A stretch of DNA of 64,000 nt. Source: an uncultured Pelagibacteraceae bacterium. GTDB lineage: Bacteria; Pseudomonadota; Alphaproteobacteria; Pelagibacterales; Pelagibacteraceae. Position numbers and translations under genes: made by a program. The notes below the pieces were generated by a model that was given only the letters and a program-made list of their open reading frames with translations, was not told the DNA's origin and did no database searches. The first letter of the stretch is position 1. Each line of letters starts with the position of its first letter. Below are positions 8,562 through 17,896 of this stretch, piece by piece. The stretch is from contig CACMRC010000002.1 of NCBI GenBank assembly GCA_902615975.1, positions 62,001 to 126,000 on the forward strand, given 5' to 3'.

Positions 8562-9482
8562 TTAGTTATTATCCTCCCTCTCGTTTCGATACATTCTGTA
8601 TATAAAAAATAAAATATAAAACATCATTATTGTAAACAAAACAGTTGCTATTGCTGACCCGTATCCCATTCTGTAACCGTATTCACTTAAAGCTTGCTCA
8701 AACATGTAATACGCTAATACATTTGAATAACCATAAGGTCCACCTTGAGTCATTATTGCCACCATATCAAAACTTCTAAGCGCACCAATCACAGTTACTA
8801 CAATTGCTAAAAAGGTAGCGTGTCTTAGTTGCGGAAGCACTATATTCCAAAATAAATGAAATCCTTTGGCGCCATCCATTCTCCCAGCCTCAATTTGTTC
8901 AGGGTTAATATTGTTAAGTCCTGTTAAATATAAAATTAAACAATAAGCAATTTGTGGATATAGACCTGCAAATATTATCCCATAAGTTGCAGTATTTTCA
9001 TTTGCAAGAATTGAAAACCCTTCTAATCCAATAAAATTTAGAAAGGGTGCAATAACCCCATAATTTGGTTGGTAAAACCAAGTAAAAATAAGTCCAATGA
9101 CTACTTGAGAAATAACAAATGGAAAAAAAAATAGAGATTTAATTAATCTAATTCCAAAAACAATTTGATTTAAAAATATTGCTAGTCCTAAGCCAATAGG
9201 AACTGCTAACATAAAAAATATTAACCATTTAAGATTATTCCAAAGTGAAATATAAAAATATTCATCATCTAAAAGTTCAATGTAGTTTTGAAGACCAACA
9301 TATATAGATGGAGATAATCCATCCCATTGATAAAAAGAAATGCCAATAGATACAAATATCGGTGCTATTACATAAATGGAAAAAAATATTAATCCTGGAG
9401 CTAGAAAAATCCATGGGCTTATTTTAATTTGATTTTTTTGCCACCAAGTAATTCTTTTAGCTTTTGGATTATTTAGTTCCAT
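8562..9482 (-). CDS. Sugar ABC transporter permease (MalF/UgpA type)
   Basis: A 306-residue membrane protein. A cytoplasmic N-terminal tail is followed by about six membrane helices, and the EAA loop reads EAGRMDGAKGFHLFWNIVLP. It pairs with the MalG-type permease encoded immediately downstream and with the periplasmic binding protein encoded upstream. A 76-base gap containing a hairpin separates it from the binding-protein gene, probably letting the binding protein be made in excess. Confidence 0.92.
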   Translation of the reverse strand: MELNNPKAKRITWWQKNQIKISPWIFLAPGLIFFSIYVIAPIFVSIGISFYQWDGLSPSIYVGLQNYIELLDDEYFYISLWNNLKWLIFFMLAVPIGLGLAIFLNQIVFGIRLIKSLFFFPFVISQVVIGLIFTWFYQPNYGVIAPFLNFIGLEGFSILANENTATYGIIFAGLYPQIAYCLILYLTGLNNINPEQIEAGRMDGAKGFHLFWNIVLPQLRHATFLAIVVTVIGALRSFDMVAIMTQGGPYGYSNVLAYYMFEQALSEYGYRMGYGSAIATVLFTIMMFYILFFIYRMYRNEREDNN

Positions 9483-9518
9483 ATAGTTATATTTTAAAAA
9501 TTGATGAAATCGAATTTT

Positions 9519-9548
9519 TAACTGAGGGGCCAGTAAGCCCCACAGTTA
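9519..9548 (-). promoter_or_regulatory. Intercistronic RNA hairpin between binding-protein and permease genes
   Basis: Arms TAACTGAGGGGC (9519-9530) and GCCCCACAGTTA (9537-9548) pair with one mismatch around a six-base loop. In the direction of transcription (minus) no U-tract follows, so this looks more like a 3'-end stabiliser or processing site for the binding-protein mRNA than a classical terminator. Similar placement is seen in two other transporter operons in this window. Confidence 0.6.
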
Positions 9549-9558
9549 AGTTAAAAGT

Positions 9559-10803
9559 TTATTTATAAACTTTTTGACGTACTTTTTCTAATCTTTCTAA
9601 GATTTTTTGTCTTCTGTCAGGATTAGACATATATTCTTGAAAGCCTTTCATACCCTCTGATGCCATTTGAGCTGGAGCATCTCTATCGTAGAATTGCGCC
9701 ATTGCATAAGCATTATTTAGCATATTCAATCCTGCTTTTAAGAATGGATCTCCCTTTTTAACACTAGAGTTCTTGTTAATAGGAAGCTGACCTAATATTT
9801 TATTGATCTCTTCTTGCACATCTGCTCGAGACATAAATATTAAGAAACGCTTAGCATCGGTTTTATTTTTAGCTTTAGAAGGTATATGCACAGTGTCCGT
9901 AGGTGCTTCTTCAGCCATTGGGATACCTGGTGTGATTTCAGGGAACTGGAAGAAACCTAAATTAGAATCTCTTAAGCCAGCCTCTTTTAAAGGAGCAACA
10001 GCAAAGTTACCCATCACATACATTGCTGCTTCACCGTTCACCATAGGAGTTAAAGCTTCTTGCCAACTAAGTGCTGCATGATTTTCTAAGAAGTAACCAG
10101 GCTTTACAAGCTCATCCCATTTATCAAATACTGCTTGCACTTTTGGATCTGTGTAAGGAACCTTACCTAGTGTTAAATCCATATGGAACTCATAGCCATT
10201 TGTTCTAAGATTTAAATAATCAAAAACACCAGCTGTTGTCCAAAGATACTTTGATCCAATTGTAATAGGTGTAATCCCTGCAGCTTTTAACGTAGCGCAT
10301 GCAGCTACAAAATCATCCCATGTTTTTGGTACAGATATTCCATTTGCTGTAAATAAATCTTTCCTGTAATACACGCCCCACTGATAATAAGTGTAAGGAA
10401 TACCCCATTGCTTACCACCAATCGTCATAGATTTTTTAGCATGCTCCATATTTTCAGAAAGGTTTCCGTCTACCCAACCTGAGTCTTTCCAAATATCAGA
10501 GACATCTTCAAACAAACCTGCTCTTACAAATGGTAACATTCTATTTCCAGCATACCAGTTTGCAACATCAGGTGGATCGGTGTTTAAAAAATTTCTTATG
10601 GATTGTTTGTAACCTTCATGGTCAAAAACATTCCATTTTACTGTCACGTCTGGGTTCTCTTCTTCAAATTTTTTAATAATATATTCAAAAGCTTCTTTTG
10701 GTGCTGCATCAGATGTATCTGTATTAATCACCAAAGTACCAGCAAATGAAGTTGAAGAGATTATTCCAAACATCATTATTAATGAGATAATAAACTTTTT
10801 CAT
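9559..10803 (-). CDS. Sugar ABC transporter periplasmic substrate-binding protein (family 1)
   Basis: A 414-residue exported protein. A signal peptide (MKKFIISLIMMFGIISSTSFA, cleavage before GTLV) is followed by a two-lobed family-1 binding protein: EKFEEENPDVTVKWN in the first lobe, GIPYTYYQWGVYYRKDLF in the hinge area, and NGEAAMYVMGNF, a typical late segment of sugar binders. It supplies the MalF/MalG-type permeases encoded next to it. The ligand is probably an oligosaccharide or glycoside, given the GH4 and GH1 genes in the operon. Confidence 0.92.
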   Translation of the reverse strand: MKKFIISLIMMFGIISSTSFAGTLVINTDTSDAAPKEAFEYIIKKFEEENPDVTVKWNVFDHEGYKQSIRNFLNTDPPDVANWYAGNRMLPFVRAGLFEDVSDIWKDSGWVDGNLSENMEHAKKSMTIGGKQWGIPYTYYQWGVYYRKDLFTANGISVPKTWDDFVAACATLKAAGITPITIGSKYLWTTAGVFDYLNLRTNGYEFHMDLTLGKVPYTDPKVQAVFDKWDELVKPGYFLENHAALSWQEALTPMVNGEAAMYVMGNFAVAPLKEAGLRDSNLGFFQFPEITPGIPMAEEAPTDTVHIPSKAKNKTDAKRFLIFMSRADVQEEINKILGQLPINKNSSVKKGDPFLKAGLNMLNNAYAMAQFYDRDAPAQMASEGMKGFQEYMSNPDRRQKILERLEKVRQKVYK

Positions 10804-10943
10804 TTATGCTCCTTTTTTAATTTATGTTTGATAGATTATGTATTTTTAAAATTGATTACAATTAAAAATTATCCCCGGAAATTGTTGATAATTAAATTAA
10901 CAAAATAAATATATAATTATCTTATTTATAATTTTTTTAAAAT

Positions 10944-11906
10944 TTAACCAGGTGTATATTTTCTTTCAGATTCTGGATCTTTGCTTGAGTAAGGTAATTT
11001 TAAAACTTCGTTCCAAAATTCTTCTGGGATAGTTGTTTTAGCCCAAGACAGGTTTTTTTCAATACTCTGAATACTAGTAACACCACATAGAGTAGAGGTA
11101 ATTCTTTTATCTTTCATTGAAAACTGTAAGGCAGCTGCACCCATTTCAACATTATACTTTTTACAAACTTTTTCTATTTCTCTAGCAGGTGCAAGTTTTT
11201 CTTCTGTAACATCTTGATAAGTTATTTTTTTAAAGTTACTTGGACCTTTTGCTAAAACACCACCAGCGTAAGGAGCAGCATTAAAAATAGATATATTTTT
11301 ACTGTGAGCATAGCTATACATTTCATCCGCTTCTCTGTTTAATAAAGTATATCTGTTATGATTAATTATCACATCAAAGTTCCAATTTTTTAAAAGAGGA
11401 AACATTATATTTATTTTTCCCATAGCTAAACCAACTGCCTTAGCCAAACCCTCTTCTTTTATTTTAAATAACTCATCCAATGCCCCATCTTTTTTAGTAA
11501 TATCATTTACATCTTTTACGTATTCTGGATCATGAAGAAATAAAATATCCACAGAATCTACATTTAAAGTTTTTAAACTTTCTTCAATAGATTCTCTTGT
11601 TCTTTTTTTATCAAGAACTAGCGTATCCATATTTCTATCAATTTTTGTTGATAAGATAAAATTTTCTGGCCAACCCCCATTTTCCTTTATTGCTATTCCA
11701 ATCCTTTTTTCACTTTCTCCCATTGCATAATTTCTTGAAGTATCAAGCATATTTACTGGACCTTGAAAAAATCTTTTTAACGTTTCTTGAGCCCTTTGTT
11801 CTGGTACTTCATAACCATAAGTATCTGGCATACTCCCCAAAGAGGATGTTCCAAAACTTAATTCTGTAACTTCCAAACCAGTATCTTTAATTTTATTTTT
11901 TTTCAC
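10944..11906 (-). CDS. Aldo/keto reductase
   Basis: A 320-residue TIM-barrel NAD(P)H oxidoreductase. The catalytic tetrad is visible: Asp and Tyr in LDTSRNYAMGESEKRIG, Lys in ILSTKI and His in LFLHDPEY. A C-terminal cofactor segment (LCGVTSIQSIEKN) also fits. It resembles the D-threo-aldose/L-fucose dehydrogenase branch, which oxidises sugars to lactones, but substrate is inferred only loosely. It is the third gene of the minus-strand group iolG, SDR, AKR and lies 19 bases after the SDR gene. Confidence 0.85.
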   Translation of the reverse strand: MKKNKIKDTGLEVTELSFGTSSLGSMPDTYGYEVPEQRAQETLKRFFQGPVNMLDTSRNYAMGESEKRIGIAIKENGGWPENFILSTKIDRNMDTLVLDKKRTRESIEESLKTLNVDSVDILFLHDPEYVKDVNDITKKDGALDELFKIKEEGLAKAVGLAMGKINIMFPLLKNWNFDVIINHNRYTLLNREADEMYSYAHSKNISIFNAAPYAGGVLAKGPSNFKKITYQDVTEEKLAPAREIEKVCKKYNVEMGAAALQFSMKDKRITSTLCGVTSIQSIEKNLSWAKTTIPEEFWNEVLKLPYSSKDPESERKYTPG

Positions 11907-11925
11907 AAATTAATTTTAATTAGGT

Positions 11926-12780
11926 TCACTCACCTAAAATACTATCATCTAATACCTTGGTGTCATATGCTGAATAAGAATGCCATCCTGCAACTGTCTG
12001 ATCAAAATCAACAATACTGCCAGTCATAATTCCTGACTCATCTGAACACAAGAATGCCAATATCTTAGCAACGTCTAAAGGTTTGTTTAATCTTTTAAAT
12101 GGAACTTTTGACTCAGCTTTTTTTAACCAATTATCATCTGCGTTGTGAAATTTTTTCTGAATTACTGTTTCTGCTGGTGTATCTGTCCAACCTAGATTTA
12201 CACCATTCACTCTTATTTGATGACCAGAAACTGAATTTGCAACATTTTTAATCATTACTGCTAATGCTGCTTTAGAAGAGCTGTAAGCAGTTAAGAAAGG
12301 CATACCACTATATCCGGCCATTGATAGAATATGAGCTATAGTTCCTTTTTTTTTATCCCTGATCATTATTTTTATAACGTCTTGCATCATAAAAAGGGGA
12401 GCTTTTACATTTACATTAAAATTTTTATCATAATTTTCCTCTGTTGTGCTTAAGATCGTTCCTCTCTCAGTAAAAGCTGCAACATTTATAAAAGAGTCTA
12501 CTGTGTTAAATTTTTTATCAGTTTCAGAAACTATTTTTTTACAGTCTTCAAGTTTTTCTAAATCTGCTTGAACGTATAGGCATTCTGCGCCTATGCTTTC
12601 TATTTCAGATTTTACCTTGTTTCCATTTTTATTATTTCTTCCACAGATAGTTATTCCTTTAGCGCCTCTGTTTGCTAGTAATTTCGCAGTCTCAGCTCCA
12701 CTACCTTGCGTGCTTCCTGTTACAATTATTATTTTGTTTTTAAATTGGTTAGATTGTTCAGATATATATTTATTAGACAT
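11926..12780 (-). CDS. Short-chain dehydrogenase/reductase (SDR)
   Basis: A 284-residue Rossmann-fold oxidoreductase with cofactor motif TGSTQGSG (about residues 21-28), structural NVAAF in place of the usual NNAG, and active site YSSSKAAL with a Ser in HILSMAGYSG. The N- and C-termini are longer than a minimal SDR. It lies one base after iolG and 19 bases before the aldo/keto reductase gene, so it probably acts in the same sugar or cyclitol pathway. The substrate is unknown. Confidence 0.86.
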   Translation of the reverse strand: MSNKYISEQSNQFKNKIIIVTGSTQGSGAETAKLLANRGAKGITICGRNNKNGNKVKSEIESIGAECLYVQADLEKLEDCKKIVSETDKKFNTVDSFINVAAFTERGTILSTTEENYDKNFNVNVKAPLFMMQDVIKIMIRDKKKGTIAHILSMAGYSGMPFLTAYSSSKAALAVMIKNVANSVSGHQIRVNGVNLGWTDTPAETVIQKKFHNADDNWLKKAESKVPFKRLNKPLDVAKILAFLCSDESGIMTGSIVDFDQTVAGWHSYSAYDTKVLDDSILGE

Positions 12781-12781
12781 A

Positions 12782-13783
12782 TTAGAATTTTATATCTATT
12801 ACTTTACCACTTTCAAAGGATTCATATGCTGCATTAGCTATTATCAAAGCGTTTCTTCCATCCTCAAATCCTACTAATGGTTTTGTTTTATTTTCAACAC
12901 ATTTTACAAATTCATTAAATTGATCTCTGTAAGCTTGCTCATATCTCTCAATAAAAAAGAAATGTATAGGCCCCTTTTCATTTGTTGATGTGCTTGTGTA
13001 TCTTTCTAAAGAAGTAGGAGTTTGGTTATTAGAGATTACCATTCCTTTACTACCAAATACTTCAACTCTTTGATCATATCCATAAACTGCACGTCGAGAG
13101 TTGTTGATATGAATTAAAACACCATTTTTTGATTTTAAAATAAACATAGCAGTATCTAGATCTTTTACTTGTTGTGAATTTTTATCAAATAAAGCACCTC
13201 CAAATGCTGATACTTGAACTACAGGATCATCTCCTAATATAAATCTAGTTAAATCAAAATCATGAATAGTAGTATCTCTAAAAAATCCTCCAGCAGCCTT
13301 TAAATAGTCAATTCCAGGAGGTTCAGGATCTCTACTAGTAATAACAACCATTTCCAATTCACCAATTTCTTTTTTTACCCTTGCCTGTTGTGCCTTTGCA
13401 TGACTGGCATCAAACCTTCTGTTAAAGCCAATTTGAATAGGAACGTTTGTTCCTTTGATATTTTCCATGCACTCATTTACTTTATTGATATCCAAATCAA
13501 TTGGCTTTTCACAAAAAATTGCTTTTCCTGCTTTTGCTGCCATTGTTATAAATTGAGTATGAGTTGGAGTAGCAGAAGCTATAAGAACTGCGTCTATATC
13601 ATCTGCATTAATTGCGTCCTCTGGTGAAGAAGCAATTGAGCACCCTGTTGATTTTGCTACTTCTTCAGCGAATTCAGAATTAATGTCGTAAATGTATTTT
13701 AATTTTGCTTTTGGATGTGCTGCAATAAATTTAGCATGCATTTTTCCAATCCGTCCTGCTCCCATTAACGAAAAGTTAATCAT
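12782..13783 (-). CDS. iolG: Inositol 2-dehydrogenase (Gfo/Idh/MocA family)
   Basis: A 333-residue NAD-dependent dehydrogenase. The N-terminal nucleotide-binding motif is GAGRIGKMH, followed by CEKPI, whose lysine is catalytic. The segment GGFFRDTTIHDFDLTRF closely matches the inositol 2-dehydrogenase signature containing the active-site Asp and His. IolG converts myo-inositol to scyllo-inosose. It is divergent from iolE, which acts on the next step, across a 135-base regulatory spacer. Other Gfo/Idh proteins in the window lack this signature. Confidence 0.88.
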   Translation of the reverse strand: MINFSLMGAGRIGKMHAKFIAAHPKAKLKYIYDINSEFAEEVAKSTGCSIASSPEDAINADDIDAVLIASATPTHTQFITMAAKAGKAIFCEKPIDLDINKVNECMENIKGTNVPIQIGFNRRFDASHAKAQQARVKKEIGELEMVVITSRDPEPPGIDYLKAAGGFFRDTTIHDFDLTRFILGDDPVVQVSAFGGALFDKNSQQVKDLDTAMFILKSKNGVLIHINNSRRAVYGYDQRVEVFGSKGMVISNNQTPTSLERYTSTSTNEKGPIHFFFIERYEQAYRDQFNEFVKCVENKTKPLVGFEDGRNALIIANAAYESFESGKVIDIKF

Positions 13784-13812
13784 AAGAATATAGAACAGAA
13801 TTAAAAAACAAA

Positions 13813-13870
13813 ATCAAGAAACATTTTTAATGATGAATTAAACACTAATTAAAAATATAATTTTCTTGAT
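13813..13870. promoter_or_regulatory. Inverted repeat in the iolG/iolE divergent spacer
   Basis: ATCAAGAAA (13813-13821) and TTTCTTGAT (13862-13870) are perfect 9-base arms 40 bases apart. Each arm is followed inward by an ATTTTTAAT-like stretch, so the symmetry is longer than the perfect core. The position between two divergent catabolic promoters fits paired operator half-sites for a local regulator. No regulator gene lies next to it. Candidate only. Confidence 0.35.
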
Positions 13871-13882
13871 GCACATAACATC

Positions 13883-13898
13883 ATCATTTAAAAATGAT
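13883..13898. promoter_or_regulatory. Short palindrome upstream of iolE
   Basis: ATCATTTAAAAATGAT has 7-base perfect arms around AA and ends 20 bases before the iolE ATG. The position could be an operator or overlap the iolE promoter. In DNA this AT-rich, such a palindrome can also occur by chance. Confidence 0.3.
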
Positions 13899-13918
13899 TT
13901 AACTTTTTAATAAATTTT

Positions 13919-14821
13919 ATGTCAGTAAAATTAGGAATAGCACCAATTGCATGGAGTAACGACGATATGCCTGAATTGGGTGGCGATACTTCTTTAGAAC
14001 AATGTTTGTCAGAAGCTAGTCAGGCAGGATTTATTGGAATTGAGTCTGGTGGTAAATTTCCAAAAAAATCAGAAAAATTAATCCCTAAACTTAAAGAATT
14101 TAATCTAAATCTTTGCTCAGGTTGGTATGGAGCTAATTTAAGAACAAATAGTATTGATGAGGAAAAAGATTTAATTCAAGATCAGCTGAAACTTTTTAAA
14201 GATTGTAATTCACCTTGTATGGTTTTTGCCGAAGTTTCTGGTTCAATTCAAGGAGATCCAGATCGAAAATTGTCTACAAGACCTCAAATGAGTCTTGAAG
14301 AGTCAAAAAAATATTATGAAAAAATCTCAGAAATGGGAAAATATCTTGAAGATGAAGGTATGCCACTTGCTTATCATCATCATATGGGTACGATAATAGA
14401 GACTGAAGAGGATACGGTAAGACTACTTGAAAACACACATGATAGTGTAAAACTTACATTAGATACTGGCCACATGTTATTTGCTCAGGGAGACTCTTTA
14501 AAAATATTAAATGATTTTAGCGAAAGATTAATTCATATGCATTGTAAGGATATTAGAAAAAGTGTCTTAGAAAAATCTTTAAAAGAAGACTTAAGTTTTA
14601 GAGGGGCATTTTTAGAAGGTGCATTTACAGTTCCAGGTGATGGATGTATTGATTACAAACCATTGTTTGATGTATTGAAGAAAAAAAATTATTCTGGATG
14701 GTTGGTAGTAGAGGCGGAACAAGATCCTGCAAAAGCAAACCCATTTGAGTACGCAAAAATAGGTTATAAGTATTTAACTGAAACTTTAAATCTTAGTGGT
14801 ATCGAGCTTTATAAAAGCTAA
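13919..14821 (+). CDS. iolE: Myo-inosose-2 dehydratase IolE
   Basis: A 300-residue TIM-barrel protein of the xylose-isomerase-like family. IolE dehydrates 2-keto-myo-inositol to 3D-(3,5/4)-trihydroxycyclohexane-1,2-dione, the substrate of IolD. Family features are GIAPIAWSNDDMPELGGD at the N-terminus, YHHHMGTIIET, LDTGHMLFA, HCKDIR and the C-terminal WLVVEAEQDP, which together supply the metal-binding Glu/Asp/His set. It is divergent from iolG. iolD lies 15.5 kb away on the same strand. Confidence 0.94.
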   Translation: MSVKLGIAPIAWSNDDMPELGGDTSLEQCLSEASQAGFIGIESGGKFPKKSEKLIPKLKEFNLNLCSGWYGANLRTNSIDEEKDLIQDQLKLFKDCNSPCMVFAEVSGSIQGDPDRKLSTRPQMSLEESKKYYEKISEMGKYLEDEGMPLAYHHHMGTIIETEEDTVRLLENTHDSVKLTLDTGHMLFAQGDSLKILNDFSERLIHMHCKDIRKSVLEKSLKEDLSFRGAFLEGAFTVPGDGCIDYKPLFDVLKKKNYSGWLVVEAEQDPAKANPFEYAKIGYKYLTETLNLSGIELYKS

Positions 14822-14842
14822 CTTTTAAAACGATATATCTTA

Positions 14843-15808
14843 CTACAATCTTACAATTTTTGATTTTTCTAATGTATTATCGAAATAATCAATTATATTT
14901 TGAATTGTTTCTACACCCATTCTTGTCATACATTCATCAGTAAAAGCAGCAGTATGTGGACTTAAATAAACTTTATCATTTTTTAAAAGAGGATTATCAT
15001 TTTCTGGTGGTTCTTGTTTGAATACATCAATTCCTGCTCCAAAAATTAAATCTTCATTTAAAGCTTTATTAAGATCTTCTTCATTTATAATCCCACCTCT
15101 AGCAGCATTAATGATGATACAATTTTTCTTCATTGTTTTAAGCAAATTATAATTAATAAGGTTTTCTGTTTTGTCTGTTAAAGGCATGTGTAGAGATATT
15201 ACATCCATTGTTTTTACTGCCTCTTCAATATTATTAACTTTTTTTCCACCAAGCTTATCTATTATATCTTTATCTACAAATGGATCATAGACGTAAACAT
15301 TCATTTCAAATCCCAAACACCTTTTAATTAGTGCTTTACCTATTCTACCAAATCCCATAATTAGGAAATTTTTTTTCCATACTTCAATGGTTTTAGGTAA
15401 TTTATTTCTGTCCTTAAAATTACCTTCTTTAACTGTCGTATGATAAAGTTCTCTTCTTTTTGCAATATTTAGCAGGACAAACATAACATGCTCAGCAACT
15501 GTAACTGCATTTGCATTAGCTGTAATAGTAATTTTTATATCTCTTTCTTTAGCTGTTTTTAAATCAATATTATCGTAGCCAACCCCATGTCTAGAAATTA
15601 TTTTAAGATTTTTTGCTTCATTAATTACATCACCTGATAATTTTGCTATTCTAATTGAAGCGCCATCACAATCTTTTATTTTAGATTTTAAATTTTCTAC
15701 AGAGGTATCATCAGTTACTTCAACATCAAAGTTAGGGTGGTTATTAATTAATTCCATACCTTTTTCATGGACTTTTTGAATAATCAATATCTTTTTTTTA
15801 TTACTCAT
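14843..15808 (-). CDS. D-2-hydroxyacid dehydrogenase (phosphoglycerate-dehydrogenase-like)
   Basis: A 321-residue NAD-dependent enzyme. The Rossmann motif is GFGRIGKAL; catalytic Arg is in NAARGGIINEEDL, Glu in FKQEPPEND and His in LSPHTAAF. An N-terminal half of the same family (SRHGVGYDNIDL) is complete. It lacks the C-terminal ACT-type regulatory extension of serine-pathway SerA, so a catabolic role on a hydroxy- or ketoacid is more likely. It converges with iolE with a 21-base gap and is divergent from the TRAP transporter genes. Confidence 0.88.
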   Translation of the reverse strand: MSNKKKILIIQKVHEKGMELINNHPNFDVEVTDDTSVENLKSKIKDCDGASIRIAKLSGDVINEAKNLKIISRHGVGYDNIDLKTAKERDIKITITANANAVTVAEHVMFVLLNIAKRRELYHTTVKEGNFKDRNKLPKTIEVWKKNFLIMGFGRIGKALIKRCLGFEMNVYVYDPFVDKDIIDKLGGKKVNNIEEAVKTMDVISLHMPLTDKTENLINYNLLKTMKKNCIIINAARGGIINEEDLNKALNEDLIFGAGIDVFKQEPPENDNPLLKNDKVYLSPHTAAFTDECMTRMGVETIQNIIDYFDNTLEKSKIVRL

Positions 15809-15919
15809 AATTGTATATAAATTTTTTAGAGAGCATTTTTAATACGAGAATTATTATATAAAGTAAATTAGTTTTTTGATTAAAGTTGTATTTATTAAAT
15901 AATTAAAATAAATTTAGCT

Positions 15920-16516
15920 GTGAATTTGACAATTAATATTCTCCTATTTGTTTTTAATACCCTTGAGAAAATAAATACTTTTTTTTTAAGAATTGGCAGA
16001 CAATTTGCATGGATAGCCATATTCTTGATGGTGATTGTTATCTTGGTACAAGTATTTTTTAGGTATGTATTAAATAATGCACTGCCATGGCCTGATGAGG
16101 TTGCTAGATTTTTGATGTTATGGATGACAGGATTGATCGCACCTTCTGCTTATAGATGGGGCGGATTTGTTTCTATTGATTTATTAGAGAGATTTTTACC
16201 AAAACTTATATCAACTTTTTTAACTTTGTTTTTGTTAATTGTATCTCTTTTTGTCTTAGTTATAGGTTTAGAATTAGGTTTTAAACATATTAATGCAGGA
16301 TGGATATTTAATTCTTCTTCGATAAAAATTCCTTTTCATTTAATTGGTGGAAAAGCAGAACCAATAAAATTAGCTTGGATGTATATGTCTTTACCAGTTG
16401 GGATTATATTTTTAATATCCGTGAACATAGAATTAATTTTGAGAAATATTCTTACGAATTTTACTAGGTTAGATTTACCTGAAGATTACGATAAACAAAA
16501 GTTGGAGACACAATAA
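15920..16516 (+). CDS. TRAP transporter small permease (DctQ type)
   Basis: A 198-residue membrane protein with four predicted helices and the DctQ-family segment RYVLNNALPWPDEVARFLMLW around residues 50-70. The start is GTG at 15920. It anchors the tripartite TRAP importer together with the large permease whose start overlaps its stop. The following binding-protein gene completes the system. Substrate is probably an organic acid or sugar acid. Confidence 0.9.
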   Translation: MNLTINILLFVFNTLEKINTFFLRIGRQFAWIAIFLMVIVILVQVFFRYVLNNALPWPDEVARFLMLWMTGLIAPSAYRWGGFVSIDLLERFLPKLISTFLTLFLLIVSLFVLVIGLELGFKHINAGWIFNSSSIKIPFHLIGGKAEPIKLAWMYMSLPVGIIFLISVNIELILRNILTNFTRLDLPEDYDKQKLETQ

Positions 16517-17805
16517 TGTTAGTTTGGTTCCTTCCTTTGTTTTTATTATTTCTATTAATTGGCTTACCAGTATTTTTTGGTTTGTTAGCGGCACCAGGAA
16601 TTTTACTTTGGTTAAATGACCAGGCCAGAGATGGTGCAATGTTGTATAGGAATATTTATAATGGAATAGATAGTTTCCCACTTATGGCTATTCCTTTTTT
16701 CATGTTAGCTGGGGAGTTGATGAATAGAGGGGGAATAACACATCGTCTTGTAGAGTTTAGTCAGGCGATGATGGGTCATTTAAAAGGTGGTTTGGCTCAT
16801 GTGAATGTATTGACTTCAATGTTATTTGCAGGTTTATCGGGTTCAGCTGTAGCTGATACATCAGCAATTGGATCAATGCTTATTCCTGCAATGGAAAAGC
16901 AAGGATATACAAAAAAATTTGCAGCTGCTATTACCGCAGCTAGTTCTGTAATAGGACCAATTATTCCTCCATCAGGGATTATGATTATTTATGCTTATGT
17001 GATGGGCGAGAGTGTTGCTGCATTATTTTTAGCAGGGATTGTACCTGGCATTTTAGTAGGAGTTAGTTTGATGGTCACAATAAAATTTATGGCCAAGAGA
17101 TATAATTTCCCAGCAGTAACAGAAAAAACAACTTGGAGCCAAAGAGGTAAGGCATCTCTAAAAGCTTTTTTTCCTTTGATGACACCAGTAATAATTTTAG
17201 GTGGTATTCTTGGTGGAATTTTTACACCAACAGAAGCATCAGCTGTAGCAGCTGCTTACGCAATGTTTATCGGTCTATTTGTTTTGAAATCATTAAAATG
17301 GAAAGATGTTCCTAAAGTGATGACAAAAGCAGCGATGGTATCTTCCGTTGTACTTCTTTTAGTTGGTGCTGCGATGGCTTTTAAAACTGTAGTTAGTTTA
17401 TCTCATGCACCTGAGCATCTTGCTGCGTTCGTTTTAGGATTAACTGACAACCCGTATGTTTTATTGTTTCTTATAAATATTTTATTATTTGTTGTTGGAA
17501 TGTTTTTAGATGCAGGCCCAGCGATAATTATCTTAGGACCAATTCTTGGACCAGTTTTTGTTGAGCTAGGAGTTCATCCTGTGCATTTTGCAATTATTAT
17601 GTCCGTTAATTTAACAGTTGGTTTAGCAACTCCACCTATGGGTCTTGTATTATTTGTTGCATCTTCTGTTTCTGGTGAAAGAGTTGAAACAATAGCAAAA
17701 GCTATATTGCCATTCCTGGCAGTTGAAGCTATAGTTATATTTTTAATAACATATTTTCCATCAATCTCGATGACAATTCCTTTGCTTACTGGATTCGCAA
17801 AGTAA
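16516..17805 (+). CDS. TRAP transporter large permease (DctM type)
   Basis: A 429-residue inner-membrane protein with about twelve hydrophobic helices. Typical DctM segments are FPLMAIPFFMLAGELM, FAGLSGSAVADTSAIGSML, SVIGPIIPPSGIMIIY and GIFTPTEASAVAAAYA. It is the sodium-driven translocation subunit. It overlaps the DctQ gene by one base and is followed 91 bases later by the DctP gene. Length is normal. Confidence 0.95.
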   Translation: MLVWFLPLFLLFLLIGLPVFFGLLAAPGILLWLNDQARDGAMLYRNIYNGIDSFPLMAIPFFMLAGELMNRGGITHRLVEFSQAMMGHLKGGLAHVNVLTSMLFAGLSGSAVADTSAIGSMLIPAMEKQGYTKKFAAAITAASSVIGPIIPPSGIMIIYAYVMGESVAALFLAGIVPGILVGVSLMVTIKFMAKRYNFPAVTEKTTWSQRGKASLKAFFPLMTPVIILGGILGGIFTPTEASAVAAAYAMFIGLFVLKSLKWKDVPKVMTKAAMVSSVVLLLVGAAMAFKTVVSLSHAPEHLAAFVLGLTDNPYVLLFLINILLFVVGMFLDAGPAIIILGPILGPVFVELGVHPVHFAIIMSVNLTVGLATPPMGLVLFVASSVSGERVETIAKAILPFLAVEAIVIFLITYFPSISMTIPLLTGFAK

Positions 17806-17853
17806 ATTTGAATATTTTTGTTACTAGTCGATAGACTCTCTAACTCAATTTAA

Positions 17854-17874
17854 GTATAGTTTTCATACATAAAT
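17854..17874 (+). promoter_or_regulatory. Copy of a shared AT-rich motif upstream of the TRAP binding-protein gene
   Basis: The sequence GTATAGTTTTCATACATAAA fits the pattern GTATAG-N3-TYATAYATA that also occurs at 25697, 39959 and, inverted, at 30279-30306. It lies 23 bases before the ATG of the binding protein and may be part of that gene's own promoter (TATAGT as a -10 box) or an operator. Candidate only. Confidence 0.35.
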
Positions 17875-17896
17875 ATTTAATGAGAGGGAAATAATT

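Noticed and set aside
9803-10081. Plus-strand open frame within the sugar-binding-protein gene
   Set aside because: It is the mirror frame of a well-supported exported protein, with no ribosome-binding site or family features.
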